A stretch of 64,000 nt of DNA from Bartonella sp. HY328 (GCF_025449335.1 NZ_CP104883.1:1666501-1730500), one strand, 5' to 3'. Positions 17,790-27,876 are shown, counted from the stretch's first letter. Notes: generated by a model from the sequence alone, not told the origin. A program made the numbers and translations.

Positions 17790-18509
17790 TTATTCTGCGG
17801 GTTCACGCACCATAGGTGCATTTTTTTCAGCCTTACGAACAATTTGATAACCTGGGCGCCAAATATAACGGACAGGAACGCTCAACATATGAACAAGACG
17901 AGTGAATGGGAAAACCAGAAGAATAGTAAGTCCAAGGAAAATATGCAGTTTGAACACAGCCGCTGTATCAATAATATAGCTTGATGCTGCAATGTTGAAT
18001 GTAAAGATACCTTGAGCCCAATTCATAAATTTCACCATTTCATGACCATCAAGATGTCCAAGTGATAAAGGAATGGTTAGAAGACCAAGCATCAATTGAA
18101 TCCAAAGTAAAATGATAATCATTGTATCAGAAAAACTTGAATTGGCGCGAACACGGGCATCAAACAAGCGGCGGTGAACAAGTAATGTTGCACCAACAAT
18201 ACCCATAGTACCAGCAACACCGCCAAGACAAATAGCTAGTAATTGCTTGAATGTATGGCTAATTCCTAATGCATCAAAAAGTGCAAGAGGTGTAAGCAGA
18301 CCAACAAGATGGCCGCCAAAAATCAACAATACACCGACATGGAATAAAACCGAACCCCAGATAAGCTGTTTGCGTCTTAATAATTGGCTTGATCCTGAAC
18401 GCCAAGTATAGGGATCAAGATCATAACGGGCAATACAGCCTAGGACCAAAACAGTGAGGGCAATATAGGGATAGATCCCAAATAAAAGTGTATTAATATA
18501 CGAATACAT
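17790..18509 (-). CDS. narI: Respiratory nitrate reductase gamma subunit (cytochrome b)
   Basis: 239 residues with five predicted membrane segments; conserved His (for example SVLFHVGVLLIFGGHLVG near residue 56, and later HIFLGL and RLVHML) supply ligands for the two b hemes. NarI takes electrons from quinol at the periplasmic face and passes them to NarH. AAGGAG lies 8 nt before the ATG and the gene begins 11 nt after narJ. Last gene of the narGHJI block. Confidence 0.95.
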   Translation of the reverse strand: MYSYINTLLFGIYPYIALTVLVLGCIARYDLDPYTWRSGSSQLLRRKQLIWGSVLFHVGVLLIFGGHLVGLLTPLALFDALGISHTFKQLLAICLGGVAGTMGIVGATLLVHRRLFDARVRANSSFSDTMIIILLWIQLMLGLLTIPLSLGHLDGHEMVKFMNWAQGIFTFNIAASSYIIDTAAVFKLHIFLGLTILLVFPFTRLVHMLSVPVRYIWRPGYQIVRKAEKNAPMVREPAE

Positions 18510-18520
18510 GGGGTGTCTCC

Positions 18521-19225
18521 TTAATGATGGCTATGGGTCGCGTCGCGATTTGCCGCCCGCAGCCTTGTACGTAAACGATCTGGTCCGCAGGCGTTTTCAC
18601 CTTGATTTGCACCAAATGTTACGGCTTCTTCTTCCCAGATGCGGTCAAGCGCTTCAAGGTCGTTTGGATCATCTTCTTCCATATTGCGAAGTTCATCTAG
18701 CAATGCCTTATCAGCGCCACCATTTGAAAGGGCTTCCAATGCGGTAAATGCTGCTGCATAAGGAGAATTGCGCTTTTGTAAACGCTCGCCGATTGCTGTT
18801 ACAATGTGCAAGATATCGCTAATGGATTGACGAGCTTCATCTGCGGTTCTTGTTGAAAGATATTCAAGGAACATGGGCAGATAGTCAGGCAATTCACTGG
18901 CATTAATTTCAAGGCCAGCTTCTTCATACATGATTTTCAAATCAACCATCGCTTGTCCACGATCACGGCTTTCGCCGTGAACATGTTCAAAAAGATGTAA
19001 TGAGAGTGAGCGTGTACGGTCAAACAAAGTGACATATTCTTCTTGGCTTTCGAAAATATCACGTTCACCAAGGGTTGCGATCAGTTGTTTGACCTTAGCT
19101 AATGTTTGCGCATCAAGCTCACTTGTCTCTTCTAACGTTGCCGCAAGAAGGCTAGCATCATTCTTTAGTGATTCTTCAGGGTAAGCTAATAGAATGGATA
19201 GAATTTTAAGATCCGTATGCATCAT
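18521..19225 (-). CDS. narJ: Nitrate reductase molybdenum-cofactor assembly chaperone
   Basis: 234 residues, a soluble all-helical protein of the NarJ/TorD family (N-terminal LKILSILLAYPEE; LFEHVHGESRDRGQAMVDL near residues 77-95). It holds apo-NarG until Moco and the FS0 cluster are inserted. It overlaps the narH end by 4 bases (ATGA), with AAGGAGAG just before. The C-terminus has a His-rich end (DATHSHH). Confidence 0.94.
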   Translation of the reverse strand: MMHTDLKILSILLAYPEESLKNDASLLAATLEETSELDAQTLAKVKQLIATLGERDIFESQEEYVTLFDRTRSLSLHLFEHVHGESRDRGQAMVDLKIMYEEAGLEINASELPDYLPMFLEYLSTRTADEARQSISDILHIVTAIGERLQKRNSPYAAAFTALEALSNGGADKALLDELRNMEEDDPNDLEALDRIWEEEAVTFGANQGENACGPDRLRTRLRAANRDATHSHH

Positions 19226-20757
19226 GCGCTCTCCTTCAACATTCCGCTTGCTGTATGGTGGCGAGGTTTTTTGCTACCAAAAAGCTCAGCAGTAGAACTA
19301 CTACCTGAACAACCATTACCAAATGAAAATCCGCAAGATCCACGTATTTCATAGGCATCTTCACTGACTTCGCGATGGGCTGTTGGCACCACAAAGCGGT
19401 CTTCATAATTAGCAATCGCCATGACATGATACATGTGTTCAATCATTTCGCGGTCCATGCCAACTTTTTCTGGAATTGATGGATCAATCACGCCATCAAC
19501 TGTTTTTGCACGCATATAAGCACGCATGGCTAGCATACGTTCAAGCGCTGAAATAACTGGCTCTTCCTTACCTGCGGTTAAAAGATTGGCCAAATATTTT
19601 ACTGGAATACGCAATGAGCGAACATTTGGAATGAAATCATCCATTTCAATTTTACCAGCTTCAGCTGCTGACTGCAGTGGTGAAAGTGGTGGAATATACC
19701 AAACCATTGGCAAGGTGCGATATTCTGGATGAAGTGGGAAAGCCACTTTCCATTCCATTGCCATCTTATAAACGGGTGAATTCTTTGCAGCGTCCAACCA
19801 TTCTTCAGAAATACCATCCTTGCGAGCCTGATCAATTACAGCTGGATCATTGGGATCCAAGAACATCTTCAATTGCTCTTCGTAAAGATCTTCTTCGCTC
19901 ATAGTGCTGGCTGCATCAGAAATCTTGTCGGCATCATAAAGAATAACACCAAGGTAACGAATACGTCCAACGCAGGTTTCAGAGCAAACTGTTGGCTGAC
20001 CACTTTCAATACGTGGATAGCAGAAAATGCATTTTTCTGATTTACCAGAAGACCAGTTATAATAAATCTTCTTATAAGGGCAGCCAGAAACACACATGCG
20101 CCAACCACGGCACTTATCTTGATCGATTAAAACGATTCCATCATTGTCGCGCTTATAAATAGCGCCTGATGGGCATGATGCAACGCAAGCAGGATTGAGG
20201 CAATGTTCGCAAAGGCGTGGCAAATACATCATGAATGTATTTTCAAATTGTCCATAAATGTCTTTTTGAACGCCGTTAAAGTTATAATCCTTTGAGCGCT
20301 TTTCAAATTCGCCACCAAGAATTTCTTCCCAGTTTGGACCCCATTCAATTTTTTCCATGCGCTGTCCGCTAATTTTTGAGCGCGGACGAGCAACTGGCAT
20401 TGCTTTGCTTTCCTTAGCGGTTTGCAAATGCTCATAGTCAAAATCAAATGGTTCATAATAATCATCAATTTCAGGTAGGTCAGGATTGGCAAAAATCTTT
20501 GCCAATACCCGCCATTTTGAACCGATTTTAGGTTCTAGCTTACCGTTAGACTTTCTAACCCAGCCGCCGTTCCAACGTTTTTGGTTTTCCCAATCCTTCG
20601 GAAAACCAATGCCTGGCTTTGATTCAACATTGTTGAACCAAGCATATTCTACGCCTTCACGATTTGTCCAAACATTTTTACATGTCACCGAACAGGTGTG
20701 ACAGCCGATACATTTGTCCAAATTGAGGACCATACCTATTTGTGCGCGGACCTTCAT
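19222..20757 (-). CDS. narH: Respiratory nitrate reductase beta subunit (Fe-S)
   Basis: 511 residues. Cysteine clusters in the NarH order are visible: CIGCHTCSVTC near residue 16, CEHCLNPACVASC near 183, CRGWRMCVSGC near 216 (the Trp replacing a Cys marks the [3Fe-4S] centre), then EKCIFCYPR and CSETC. It relays electrons from NarI heme to NarG. The ATG overlaps the narG stop by 4 bases. The C-terminal tail is Ser/Gly-rich with one CSG. Confidence 0.96.
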   Translation of the reverse strand: MKVRAQIGMVLNLDKCIGCHTCSVTCKNVWTNREGVEYAWFNNVESKPGIGFPKDWENQKRWNGGWVRKSNGKLEPKIGSKWRVLAKIFANPDLPEIDDYYEPFDFDYEHLQTAKESKAMPVARPRSKISGQRMEKIEWGPNWEEILGGEFEKRSKDYNFNGVQKDIYGQFENTFMMYLPRLCEHCLNPACVASCPSGAIYKRDNDGIVLIDQDKCRGWRMCVSGCPYKKIYYNWSSGKSEKCIFCYPRIESGQPTVCSETCVGRIRYLGVILYDADKISDAASTMSEEDLYEEQLKMFLDPNDPAVIDQARKDGISEEWLDAAKNSPVYKMAMEWKVAFPLHPEYRTLPMVWYIPPLSPLQSAAEAGKIEMDDFIPNVRSLRIPVKYLANLLTAGKEEPVISALERMLAMRAYMRAKTVDGVIDPSIPEKVGMDREMIEHMYHVMAIANYEDRFVVPTAHREVSEDAYEIRGSCGFSFGNGCSGSSSTAELFGSKKPRHHTASGMLKESA

Positions 20758-23700
20758 TGTGCCGCCTCCTTTGCTGCATGTTCGGGTAATTCATCATCCA
20801 ACCAATCAACTTTTGCTAATTTGCGAACGACGACGAATTCATCACGGTTAGCACCAACCGTGCCGTAATAGTTAAAGCCATAAGAAAGTTGAGCATAGCC
20901 ACCAATCATATGGGTTGGTTTAGTAATAACGCGGGTAACCGAGTTATGGATACCGCCACGTTGGCCGGTTAATGGTGAGCCGGGGACGTTAACAATTTTT
21001 TCTTGCGCATGGTACATGAACATTGTTCCGTCTTTCATGCGTTGTGAAACAACTGCACGGGCAACCAAGGCACCATTACTGTTATAAACTTCAACCCAGT
21101 CATTATCGACAATGCCAGCACGCTTGGCATCTGGCTCTGAAATCCAGACAACTGGGCCACCGCGGTTAAGCGTAAGCATAAGCAAGTTATCAGAATAGGT
21201 TGAATGGATACCCCATTTTTGGTGAGGTGTGATGAAGTTCAAAACAAGATGTGGCTGCCCATCGGCTTTGGCTTCTAATGCAGGTGTTACAGTCTTGGTA
21301 TCAATAGGAGGACGGTAAACGCAGAAGGCTTCACCAAATGCCCGCATCCATAAATGATCCTGATAAAGCTGTTGACGGCCACTAATTGTACGCCAAGGAA
21401 TAAGCTCGTGAACATTGGTATAGCAAGCATTGTAGCAAACTTCTTCAGATTCAAGCCCTGACCATGTAGGTGAAGAAATGATCTTACGCGGTTGGGCGAC
21501 AATATCACGATAGCGAATTTTTTCATCTTCTTTTGGGATAGCAAGATGGGTATGGTCGCGACCAGTAATTTTACTTAAAGCAGACCATGCTTTAACTGCA
21601 ACTTCACCATTTGTTTCCGGCGCAAGCGACAACACAACTTCTGTTGCATCAATATCGCTTTCAATCTTAGGCATACCTTTAGTTACGCCTTCTTCTTCCA
21701 CAACACCGTTAAGTTTTGCGAGGAAGTCAACTTCATGATCAGTATTCCAAGCAATACCTTTACCGCCATTACCAATGTTTTTAAGTAATGGTCCAAGAGC
21801 TGTAAAGCGCTTATAAAGATTTGGATAGTCGCGTTCTACAACAGCAACTGTTGGCATTGTCTTACCAGGAATTGGTTCGATTTCGCCTCTTTTCCAATCT
21901 TTAACATCAAAAGGCTGTGCAAGTTCATTTGGAGTATCATGCAGAGTTGGTACAAGAACAACGTCTTTTTCAACACCAAGGACTTCTGGAGCAATCTCAG
22001 AAAAGCGCTTTGCAATGCCTTTAAAGATTTCCCAGTCACTGCGTGCTTCCCATGCAGGATCGGCAGCACTTGATAAAGGATGGATGAAAGGATGCATATC
22101 TGAGGTGTTAAGGTCGTTCTTTTCATACCATGTTGCGGTAGGCAAGACGATGTCAGAATATACACAAGTTGTGGACATACGGAAATCGAGCGTTACCAAA
22201 AGATCTAGTTTACCCTCTGGAGCTTCATCATGCCAAACAGCTTCAACCGAGCCGGCACGACCTTCTTCACCCAAATCCTTGCCAAGTACACCATTTGAAG
22301 TGCCAAGCAAATGCTTGAGGAAATATTCATGTCCCTTACCTGATGAACCAAGCAGATTTGAGCGCCAAACAAACATATTGCGTGGCCAATTTACTTCCGC
22401 ATCTGGATCTTCACATGACATTTTCAATTTGCCTGATTTTAGGCTTTGTGCCACAAAATCCTTAGGCTCCATGCCAGCTTCTTGAGCTTGTTTTGCAAGA
22501 TCAAGTGGATTGGTTTCAAGCTGCGGTGCAGATGGCAACCAGCCCATACGTTCAGCTCTGATATTATAATCAATTAATGAGCCTTCCCAAGGACCTTCAG
22601 GCGCAGTCGGTGAAAGCAAATCGCTTACCTTAACTGTTTCATAACGCCATTGATCGGTATGGGCATAGAAGAATGATGTTGAATTCATGTGGCGTGGTGG
22701 GCGCGCCCAGTCAAGACCAAATGCAAGAGGTGTCCAACCGGTTTGCGGACGGAGCTTTTCTTGTCCAACATAGTGGCTCCAACCACCACCAGATTGACCA
22801 ATACAACCACACATAATCAGCATATTAATAATGCCGCGGTAGTTCATGTCCATATGGTACCAGTGATTCAAACCAGCGCCAAGAATTACCATTGAACGAC
22901 CATTGGTCTTTTCAGCATTACGCGCAAATTCACGAGCAACAGAAATAATATTTGCACGTGGTACGCCAGTAATTTTTTCGGCCCAAGCTGGGGTGTAAGG
23001 AATGTTTTCATCATAGCTTGTGGCGCAGTTAGGGTCTTTGAAACCGCGTTCAAGACCATAATTAGCAACAAACAAGTCAAAGACTGTCGCAACCATAACT
23101 TCCCCCTCAGGAAGTTTCAATTTGCGGGCAGGGACCTTGCGTGTAAGGATGCTGTCGTGGTCTGTGCCTTCAAAATAATCATGTTCCTTATTGCCAAAAT
23201 AAGGGAAATCAACATCTGCAACGGCATCATGGTCACCTTCAAGCATAAAGCTCATTTCCAAAGTGATGTCGCGACCCTTGCCATCTTTTTGTTCAAGGTT
23301 CCATTTGCCATCTTCACCCCAACGGAAACCAGCAGAGCCAGTTGGTGCAACATATTCGCCAGTTAAACTATCAACCGCAATTGTTTTCCATTCTGGGTTA
23401 TTGTCTTCACCAAGGTTTTTATCAAAATCTGAAGCACGCAATAGACGGTCAGGAATATAATGACCATTTTTGCCAGTAAGGCGAACAAGCATTGGCATGT
23501 CTGTATAACGGCGGCAATAATCATCAAAATATTCAGCTTGGCGGTCAAGATGGAATTCACGCAAAATAACATGACCAAATGCCATTGAAAGGGCGGCATC
23601 AGTACCTTGTTTTGGATGAAGCCACATATCAGCAAATTTGGCTGCTTCAGAATAGTCTGGACAAACGACAACTGATTTTGCGCCTTTATAACGAGCTTCG

Positions 23701-24503
23701 CTATAAAAATGCGCATCCGGTGTACGCGTTTGCGGAACATTCGAACCCCAAAGCATCAAGAAGCCAGCATTATACCAGTCAGCTGATTCAGGAACGTCGG
23801 TTTGTTCGCCCCATGTCATTGGTGAGGCTGGTGGCAAATCGCAATACCAGTCATAGAAGGACATGCAAGTACCGCCAAGCAATGACAAGTAACGTGCACC
23901 AGCAGCATATGAGATCATTGACATTGCAGGAATTGGTGAGAAACCAATAACGCGATCTGGACCATATTTGCGCACAGTGTAGGCATTTGCCGCTGCAATA
24001 ATCTCGTTCATTTCTGCCCAAGTTGCACGCACAAATCCACCAAGACCACGAACCTTTTGGTACTCGCGACGTTTTTCAGAGCTTTCCTGAATTGCAGCCC
24101 ATGCACCAATGGGTGTTTTAAGAACGCGCTCGGTACGCCAAAGTTTTAAAAGGCGTGCACGAATAAGTGGGTACTTAACGCGGTTTGCTGAATACATATA
24201 CCAGCTATAGCTTGCGCCGCGCGGACAACCGCGTGGTTCATGGTTTGGAAGATCAGGCCGGGTACGTGGGTAATCGGTTTGTTGGGTTTCCCAAGTAACG
24301 ATACCGCCTTTTACATAGATTTTCCATGAACATGAACCCGTGCAATTTACACCATGGGTTGAGCGAACGATTTTGTCATACTGCCAACGCTTGCGATAAC
24401 TATCTTCCCAGCTGCGGTCTTCATCGGTTGTTATACCATGGCCTTGGGAAAATTTTTCACGCTTATGGGCAAGAAAGTTGAGACGATCGAGTAAATTACT
24501 CAT
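20754..24503 (-). CDS. narG: Respiratory nitrate reductase alpha subunit (Mo-bisMGD)
   Basis: 1249 residues, full length. His50, Cys54, Cys58 and Cys93 are the FS0 cluster ligands at the same positions as in E. coli NarG, and Asp222 (WYCDLPPASP) is the molybdenum ligand. It reduces nitrate to nitrite on the cytoplasmic side of the membrane with NarHI. The ATG overlaps the narK2 stop (ATGA), so the transporters and the enzyme are translationally coupled. No frameshift or missing key residue is seen. Confidence 0.98.
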   Translation of the reverse strand: MSNLLDRLNFLAHKREKFSQGHGITTDEDRSWEDSYRKRWQYDKIVRSTHGVNCTGSCSWKIYVKGGIVTWETQQTDYPRTRPDLPNHEPRGCPRGASYSWYMYSANRVKYPLIRARLLKLWRTERVLKTPIGAWAAIQESSEKRREYQKVRGLGGFVRATWAEMNEIIAAANAYTVRKYGPDRVIGFSPIPAMSMISYAAGARYLSLLGGTCMSFYDWYCDLPPASPMTWGEQTDVPESADWYNAGFLMLWGSNVPQTRTPDAHFYSEARYKGAKSVVVCPDYSEAAKFADMWLHPKQGTDAALSMAFGHVILREFHLDRQAEYFDDYCRRYTDMPMLVRLTGKNGHYIPDRLLRASDFDKNLGEDNNPEWKTIAVDSLTGEYVAPTGSAGFRWGEDGKWNLEQKDGKGRDITLEMSFMLEGDHDAVADVDFPYFGNKEHDYFEGTDHDSILTRKVPARKLKLPEGEVMVATVFDLFVANYGLERGFKDPNCATSYDENIPYTPAWAEKITGVPRANIISVAREFARNAEKTNGRSMVILGAGLNHWYHMDMNYRGIINMLIMCGCIGQSGGGWSHYVGQEKLRPQTGWTPLAFGLDWARPPRHMNSTSFFYAHTDQWRYETVKVSDLLSPTAPEGPWEGSLIDYNIRAERMGWLPSAPQLETNPLDLAKQAQEAGMEPKDFVAQSLKSGKLKMSCEDPDAEVNWPRNMFVWRSNLLGSSGKGHEYFLKHLLGTSNGVLGKDLGEEGRAGSVEAVWHDEAPEGKLDLLVTLDFRMSTTCVYSDIVLPTATWYEKNDLNTSDMHPFIHPLSSAADPAWEARSDWEIFKGIAKRFSEIAPEVLGVEKDVVLVPTLHDTPNELAQPFDVKDWKRGEIEPIPGKTMPTVAVVERDYPNLYKRFTALGPLLKNIGNGGKGIAWNTDHEVDFLAKLNGVVEEEGVTKGMPKIESDIDATEVVLSLAPETNGEVAVKAWSALSKITGRDHTHLAIPKEDEKIRYRDIVAQPRKIISSPTWSGLESEEVCYNACYTNVHELIPWRTISGRQQLYQDHLWMRAFGEAFCVYRPPIDTKTVTPALEAKADGQPHLVLNFITPHQKWGIHSTYSDNLLMLTLNRGGPVVWISEPDAKRAGIVDNDWVEVYNSNGALVARAVVSQRMKDGTMFMYHAQEKIVNVPGSPLTGQRGGIHNSVTRVITKPTHMIGGYAQLSYGFNYYGTVGANRDEFVVVRKLAKVDWLDDELPEHAAKEAAQ

Positions 24504-25939
24504 TTGTTTTGGTCTCCTGTCGATTGGATACGCTTTGCGCGTTGACCTTCAATGTGTAGTATTGCGCCCTTACGGGTGTAGCAAAACCAAGTAATAAAAA
24601 GGCAGATGAGGTAGAAAATTAGGAAGCCGAAAAGAGCTGCTTGTGGACCACCATAATAAAGCTTTGAAGCGTTAAAGCTGATTGGGATGATGAAGAAAGC
24701 ATAAGCAGCGATTGCAGCAGTAAAACCAGTGATTGCAGCAGATTCACGCTCTGTTTGATGGCGTTTTTGTTCAGTTGTTGCATTTGGCATAGTGTTATCA
24801 ATAACGCGGCTCATAATGGCTGGAATCATTTGGAATGTAGATGCATTACCAACGCCCGTTGCAAAGAATAGCACCATGAATGAGGTAAAGAAGCCACCAA
24901 AAGCAATTGGATTTTCTGGATTTGCCACAAAGTAGAGTGCAGCAAGAAGAGCAGCCATCATAATGATGAAAGAAATCAATGTCACACGGCCACCGCCAAC
25001 GCGGTCACTCAAGCCACCGGAACCAGCACGTGCAAGAGCTGAAATTAATGGCCCCAAGAAAACATAATTAAGAACATTTACTTCAGGGAAAGTAACTTTC
25101 ATCAAAAGAGGAAATGCAGCAGCAAAACCGATAAACGAACCAAATGTACCCATGTAAAGAACGCACATTAACCAGTTGTCTTTGCGCTTAAAAATAATTG
25201 CCTGATCAGCGAATGAAGCTTTAGCATCAGCAATATCATTCATACCAAACCAGCTAGCAATCGTACAAATAATGATGAAAGGCACAAAAACAAACGCGCC
25301 ATTTTGTAACCAGATTGATGATGTTGCACCATTAGCTTGGGTGATTGTCTGTGGGTTGCCGCCGAGCCAGCCAAAAACGCTAGTGGCGATAACAAGGGGA
25401 ACAACCAATTGAACAACTGATACACCAAGGTTACCAATGCCAGCATTTAAGCCCATTGCTTTACCTTTTTCGCTCTTTGGGTAGAAAAAGGAAATATTAG
25501 CCATTGATGATGAGAAGTTGCCGCCACCAAAGCCACAAAGCAATGAAAGTGCAACCATAACCCAATAAGGAGTTTCTGGGTTTTGTACGGCAAAACCAAT
25601 ACCAATTGCAGGAATTAGAAGCGATGCAGTGGTAAGAGCTGTCCAACGACGGCCACCGAAAATTGGTACCATAAACGAATAGAAAATGCGTAGAGTACCG
25701 CCTGAAAGACCGGGAAGAGCTGCAAGCCAAAACAATTGCGTTGCTGTATAATTAAAGCCAGCTTTAGGCAGTTCTGATACGGTTACGGACCAAACTTGCC
25801 AAATAGCAAAAGCTAAAAGAAGTGCAGGAATTGAGATCCAAAGATTTTTGTTAGCTATTGCTCGACCAGTCCGTTGCCAGAATGACGCATCTTCAGGGTT
25901 CCAAGTGGTTAGAACGTATTTATTATTAGGATTAGACAT
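24500..25939 (-). CDS. narK2: Nitrate/nitrite transporter, NarK2 type
   Basis: 479 residues, twelve predicted membrane segments of the NNP branch of MFS. Two nitrate-signature-like Gly-rich segments are visible (CGFGGGNFSSSMANISFF near residue 137 and a later GGFFTSFMVLFFATGVGNAS). The N-terminus NLWISIPALLLAFAIWQVWS marks the NarK2 group, usually assigned to nitrate/nitrite exchange. The ATG shares one base with the narK1 stop (TAATG). In some relatives the two NarK units are one fused protein; here they are separate. Confidence 0.93.
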   Translation of the reverse strand: MSNPNNKYVLTTWNPEDASFWQRTGRAIANKNLWISIPALLLAFAIWQVWSVTVSELPKAGFNYTATQLFWLAALPGLSGGTLRIFYSFMVPIFGGRRWTALTTASLLIPAIGIGFAVQNPETPYWVMVALSLLCGFGGGNFSSSMANISFFYPKSEKGKAMGLNAGIGNLGVSVVQLVVPLVIATSVFGWLGGNPQTITQANGATSSIWLQNGAFVFVPFIIICTIASWFGMNDIADAKASFADQAIIFKRKDNWLMCVLYMGTFGSFIGFAAAFPLLMKVTFPEVNVLNYVFLGPLISALARAGSGGLSDRVGGGRVTLISFIIMMAALLAALYFVANPENPIAFGGFFTSFMVLFFATGVGNASTFQMIPAIMSRVIDNTMPNATTEQKRHQTERESAAITGFTAAIAAYAFFIIPISFNASKLYYGGPQAALFGFLIFYLICLFITWFCYTRKGAILHIEGQRAKRIQSTGDQNK

Positions 25940-27243
25940 TAGCGTAGCTCCGGAAATTCGGCAAGGGTTTCACCCATTTCGGCAAGGCGTTGTTGTTCCA
26001 TGCGGCGGATTGAAAAATGCATCCAAAGGAGGGAAACGGCGGCAATTGCGAAAAGCACCATAAAACAAGTAGTATAGACGCCGGTAATTTCAAGAATCTT
26101 TCCAAAAATGATAGGTAGTATAAAGCCGCCAAGACCACCAATCATACCGACCAGACCACCAACAGCACCAACATTTTCAGGGAAATAAACCGGAATATGC
26201 TTATAAACTGCTGCCTTGCCAAGTGCCATGGCGAAGCCAAGGATAAACACAATAATGGTGAAGGTAATGTAACCTGTTGCCATATGGAACGAGATTGGAC
26301 CATTTATGCTTTCAATAGTATATTGTGTTGGCGGGTAACAAAGGAAAAAGGATGTGATAACCGATACAGTAAGCGTCCAATACATAACCTTACGAGCGCC
26401 AAGTGTATCAGAAAGATAACCACCGTAAATACGGAACAAACTTGCAGGGATTGAGAAAAATGCAGCAACAATACCTGCGGTTCTTAAATCAAACGCATAA
26501 ACATTCATAAGATATTTAGGAAGCCATGCAGCAAGGGCGATAAAGCCACCAAAAACAAAGAAATAATACAGTGAAAAGCGCCATACTTGCAATTTGGCGA
26601 GCGGGGAAAGCTCTAGCCAGCTGCTATTAGGCTTTTGACCACTTTTACGTTGTGCAACAAGTGTAGGATCGTCTTTGGTAAAGACAAAGAATACAATACC
26701 AGTCACAGCAAGAGCTATGGCCCAAACAATTGCCACTGCATGCCAGCCACCGCCAATATTAGAAACAGTTGGTGCAAAAAGCTTTGTAACGGCTGCGCCA
26801 ACATTGCCAGCGCCGAAAATACCAAGTGCGAGACCAAGGCGCGGGCTACCTTTAAACCAACGAGCAACATAAGCAACGCCAGAGGAAAAGGCACCACCAG
26901 CAAGACCGATACCAAGAGCTGCTAGAAGCATTTGATTATAGGTCGTGGCAAAGGTCAGTAGATAAGTAGCAATAGCAGCTAGAAGCATTGTTATAAGAGT
27001 AACAAGACGTCCACCATATTGTTCGGACCAGATGCCGAGCGGAATACGAACGAGCGAACCGGTTAAAATTGGTGTACCAACTAAGAGTCCAAATTGGCTT
27101 TGGGATAAACCTAACTGGTCTTGGATCTGAACGCCGATAATTGCGAATATAGTCCAGATGGCGAAACAAATGGTAAAAGCAAAAGTGCTCAACCATAACG
27201 CGGAGTTTTGCCCAGCGGGGGCCTTGATTTGTTTGTTTTCCAT
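25939..27243 (-). CDS. narK1: Nitrate transporter, NarK1 type
   Basis: 434 residues from ATG at 27243, with twelve predicted membrane segments. AFTICFAIWTIFAIIG at the N-terminus and GIGLAGGAFSSGVAYVARWF near residue 117 fit the NarK1 group, usually assigned to proton-driven nitrate uptake. The frame is open to 27351, but those 36 residues overlap the promoter and FNR-type site and are not family-like. A weak GGA precedes the ATG. First gene of the nar supra-operon. Confidence 0.92.
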   Translation of the reverse strand: MENKQIKAPAGQNSALWLSTFAFTICFAIWTIFAIIGVQIQDQLGLSQSQFGLLVGTPILTGSLVRIPLGIWSEQYGGRLVTLITMLLAAIATYLLTFATTYNQMLLAALGIGLAGGAFSSGVAYVARWFKGSPRLGLALGIFGAGNVGAAVTKLFAPTVSNIGGGWHAVAIVWAIALAVTGIVFFVFTKDDPTLVAQRKSGQKPNSSWLELSPLAKLQVWRFSLYYFFVFGGFIALAAWLPKYLMNVYAFDLRTAGIVAAFFSIPASLFRIYGGYLSDTLGARKVMYWTLTVSVITSFFLCYPPTQYTIESINGPISFHMATGYITFTIIVFILGFAMALGKAAVYKHIPVYFPENVGAVGGLVGMIGGLGGFILPIIFGKILEITGVYTTCFMVLFAIAAVSLLWMHFSIRRMEQQRLAEMGETLAEFPELR

Positions 27244-27310
27244 TTTTTTGTCCAGCAAATTTAGTCTGGTTAAAACGCAACACCAAAAAATTGGTTGCGT
27301 CGATGCTGGC

Positions 27311-27351
27311 AATATGGACCTAGAATAAATACAGTCGTTGATTTGAATCAA
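27311..27351 (-). promoter_or_regulatory. narK1 promoter with FNR-type activator site
   Basis: TTGAT-TTGA-ATCAA (27338-27351) is a perfect FNR/Anr/FnrL half-site pair. CATATT at 27316-27311 on the minus strand would be the -10; the implied start near 27304 places the site centre at about -41, the classical position for an activated class II promoter. This predicts induction by low oxygen. Confidence 0.8.
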
Positions 27352-27450
27352 TCTAAAGAAGGAAAGATAGCCGAACGTTATGCATTTGATTTTATTGAAT
27401 CTGTATATGATTAATATGGAATATACGATTGATTTTTATTATTGCTCTAA

Positions 27451-27464
27451 TTGATCTATATCAA
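27451..27464. promoter_or_regulatory. Second FNR-type site upstream of nar
   Basis: TTGAT-CTAT-ATCAA, again a perfect match, centred 113 bp upstream of the first site. It may bind a second dimer, such as FNR or an NnrR-like relative, at the nar promoter. Confidence 0.7.
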
Positions 27465-27876
27465 TTTACTGTTTAGCATTTAAGAAGTGAATCGATTGCT
27501 TACATGAAGTGATTTTAAACATGAATTGAGGGGAGGTTATTATTGGGAGGATTTTATTTGGTTTTTATAAAAAAACTGGCAATTGAAATGAAAGCAATAA
27601 CTATCTGCTATCCAAGCTAAATTGATAATTACAGATCGATCTCATATTAAGCGTATTAGTAATTGCCTATAGCCTAATGTTTTGTGTTATTAGGCGAAGG
27701 ACAATACGCATGTGCCTACCTTTTTAAATATTCATCTCATTGCGAATTTCAGTAGGCAATTATCACTTTAATTCATTTGGTGATTGTTCGCTTTATGCCA
27801 TCCGCCTCTTGGCACATAGAATTAAACTTTCTTAGTGGTTTCTTTGACAAAAGATTAAAAAGTCTTCCTTGATCCA

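Larger units (their letters stand above)
27244..27876. other. 633-bp control region upstream of the nar operon
   Basis: No convincing gene. It holds two perfect FNR-type sites (27338-27351 and 27451-27464), a candidate -10 for narK1 (27311-27316), and an inverted repeat GCCTAAT-N10-ATTAGGC (27672-27695). The stretch nearest the unknown gene at 27877 shows no clear terminator for minus-strand transcripts. Confidence 0.7.

Noticed and set aside
20754..24503. Frameshift or decay in narG
   Set aside because: The frame is continuous and all cluster and molybdenum ligands stand at the expected positions.
27244..27351. Longer start of narK1
   Set aside because: It would run through the FNR-type site and the -10; the remaining start matches the family.
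27548..27625. Short TTG-started frame after GGGGAGG in the nar control region
   Set aside because: About 25 codons, non-ATG start, no match in composition to a known leader; weaker than the minigene at 10950.
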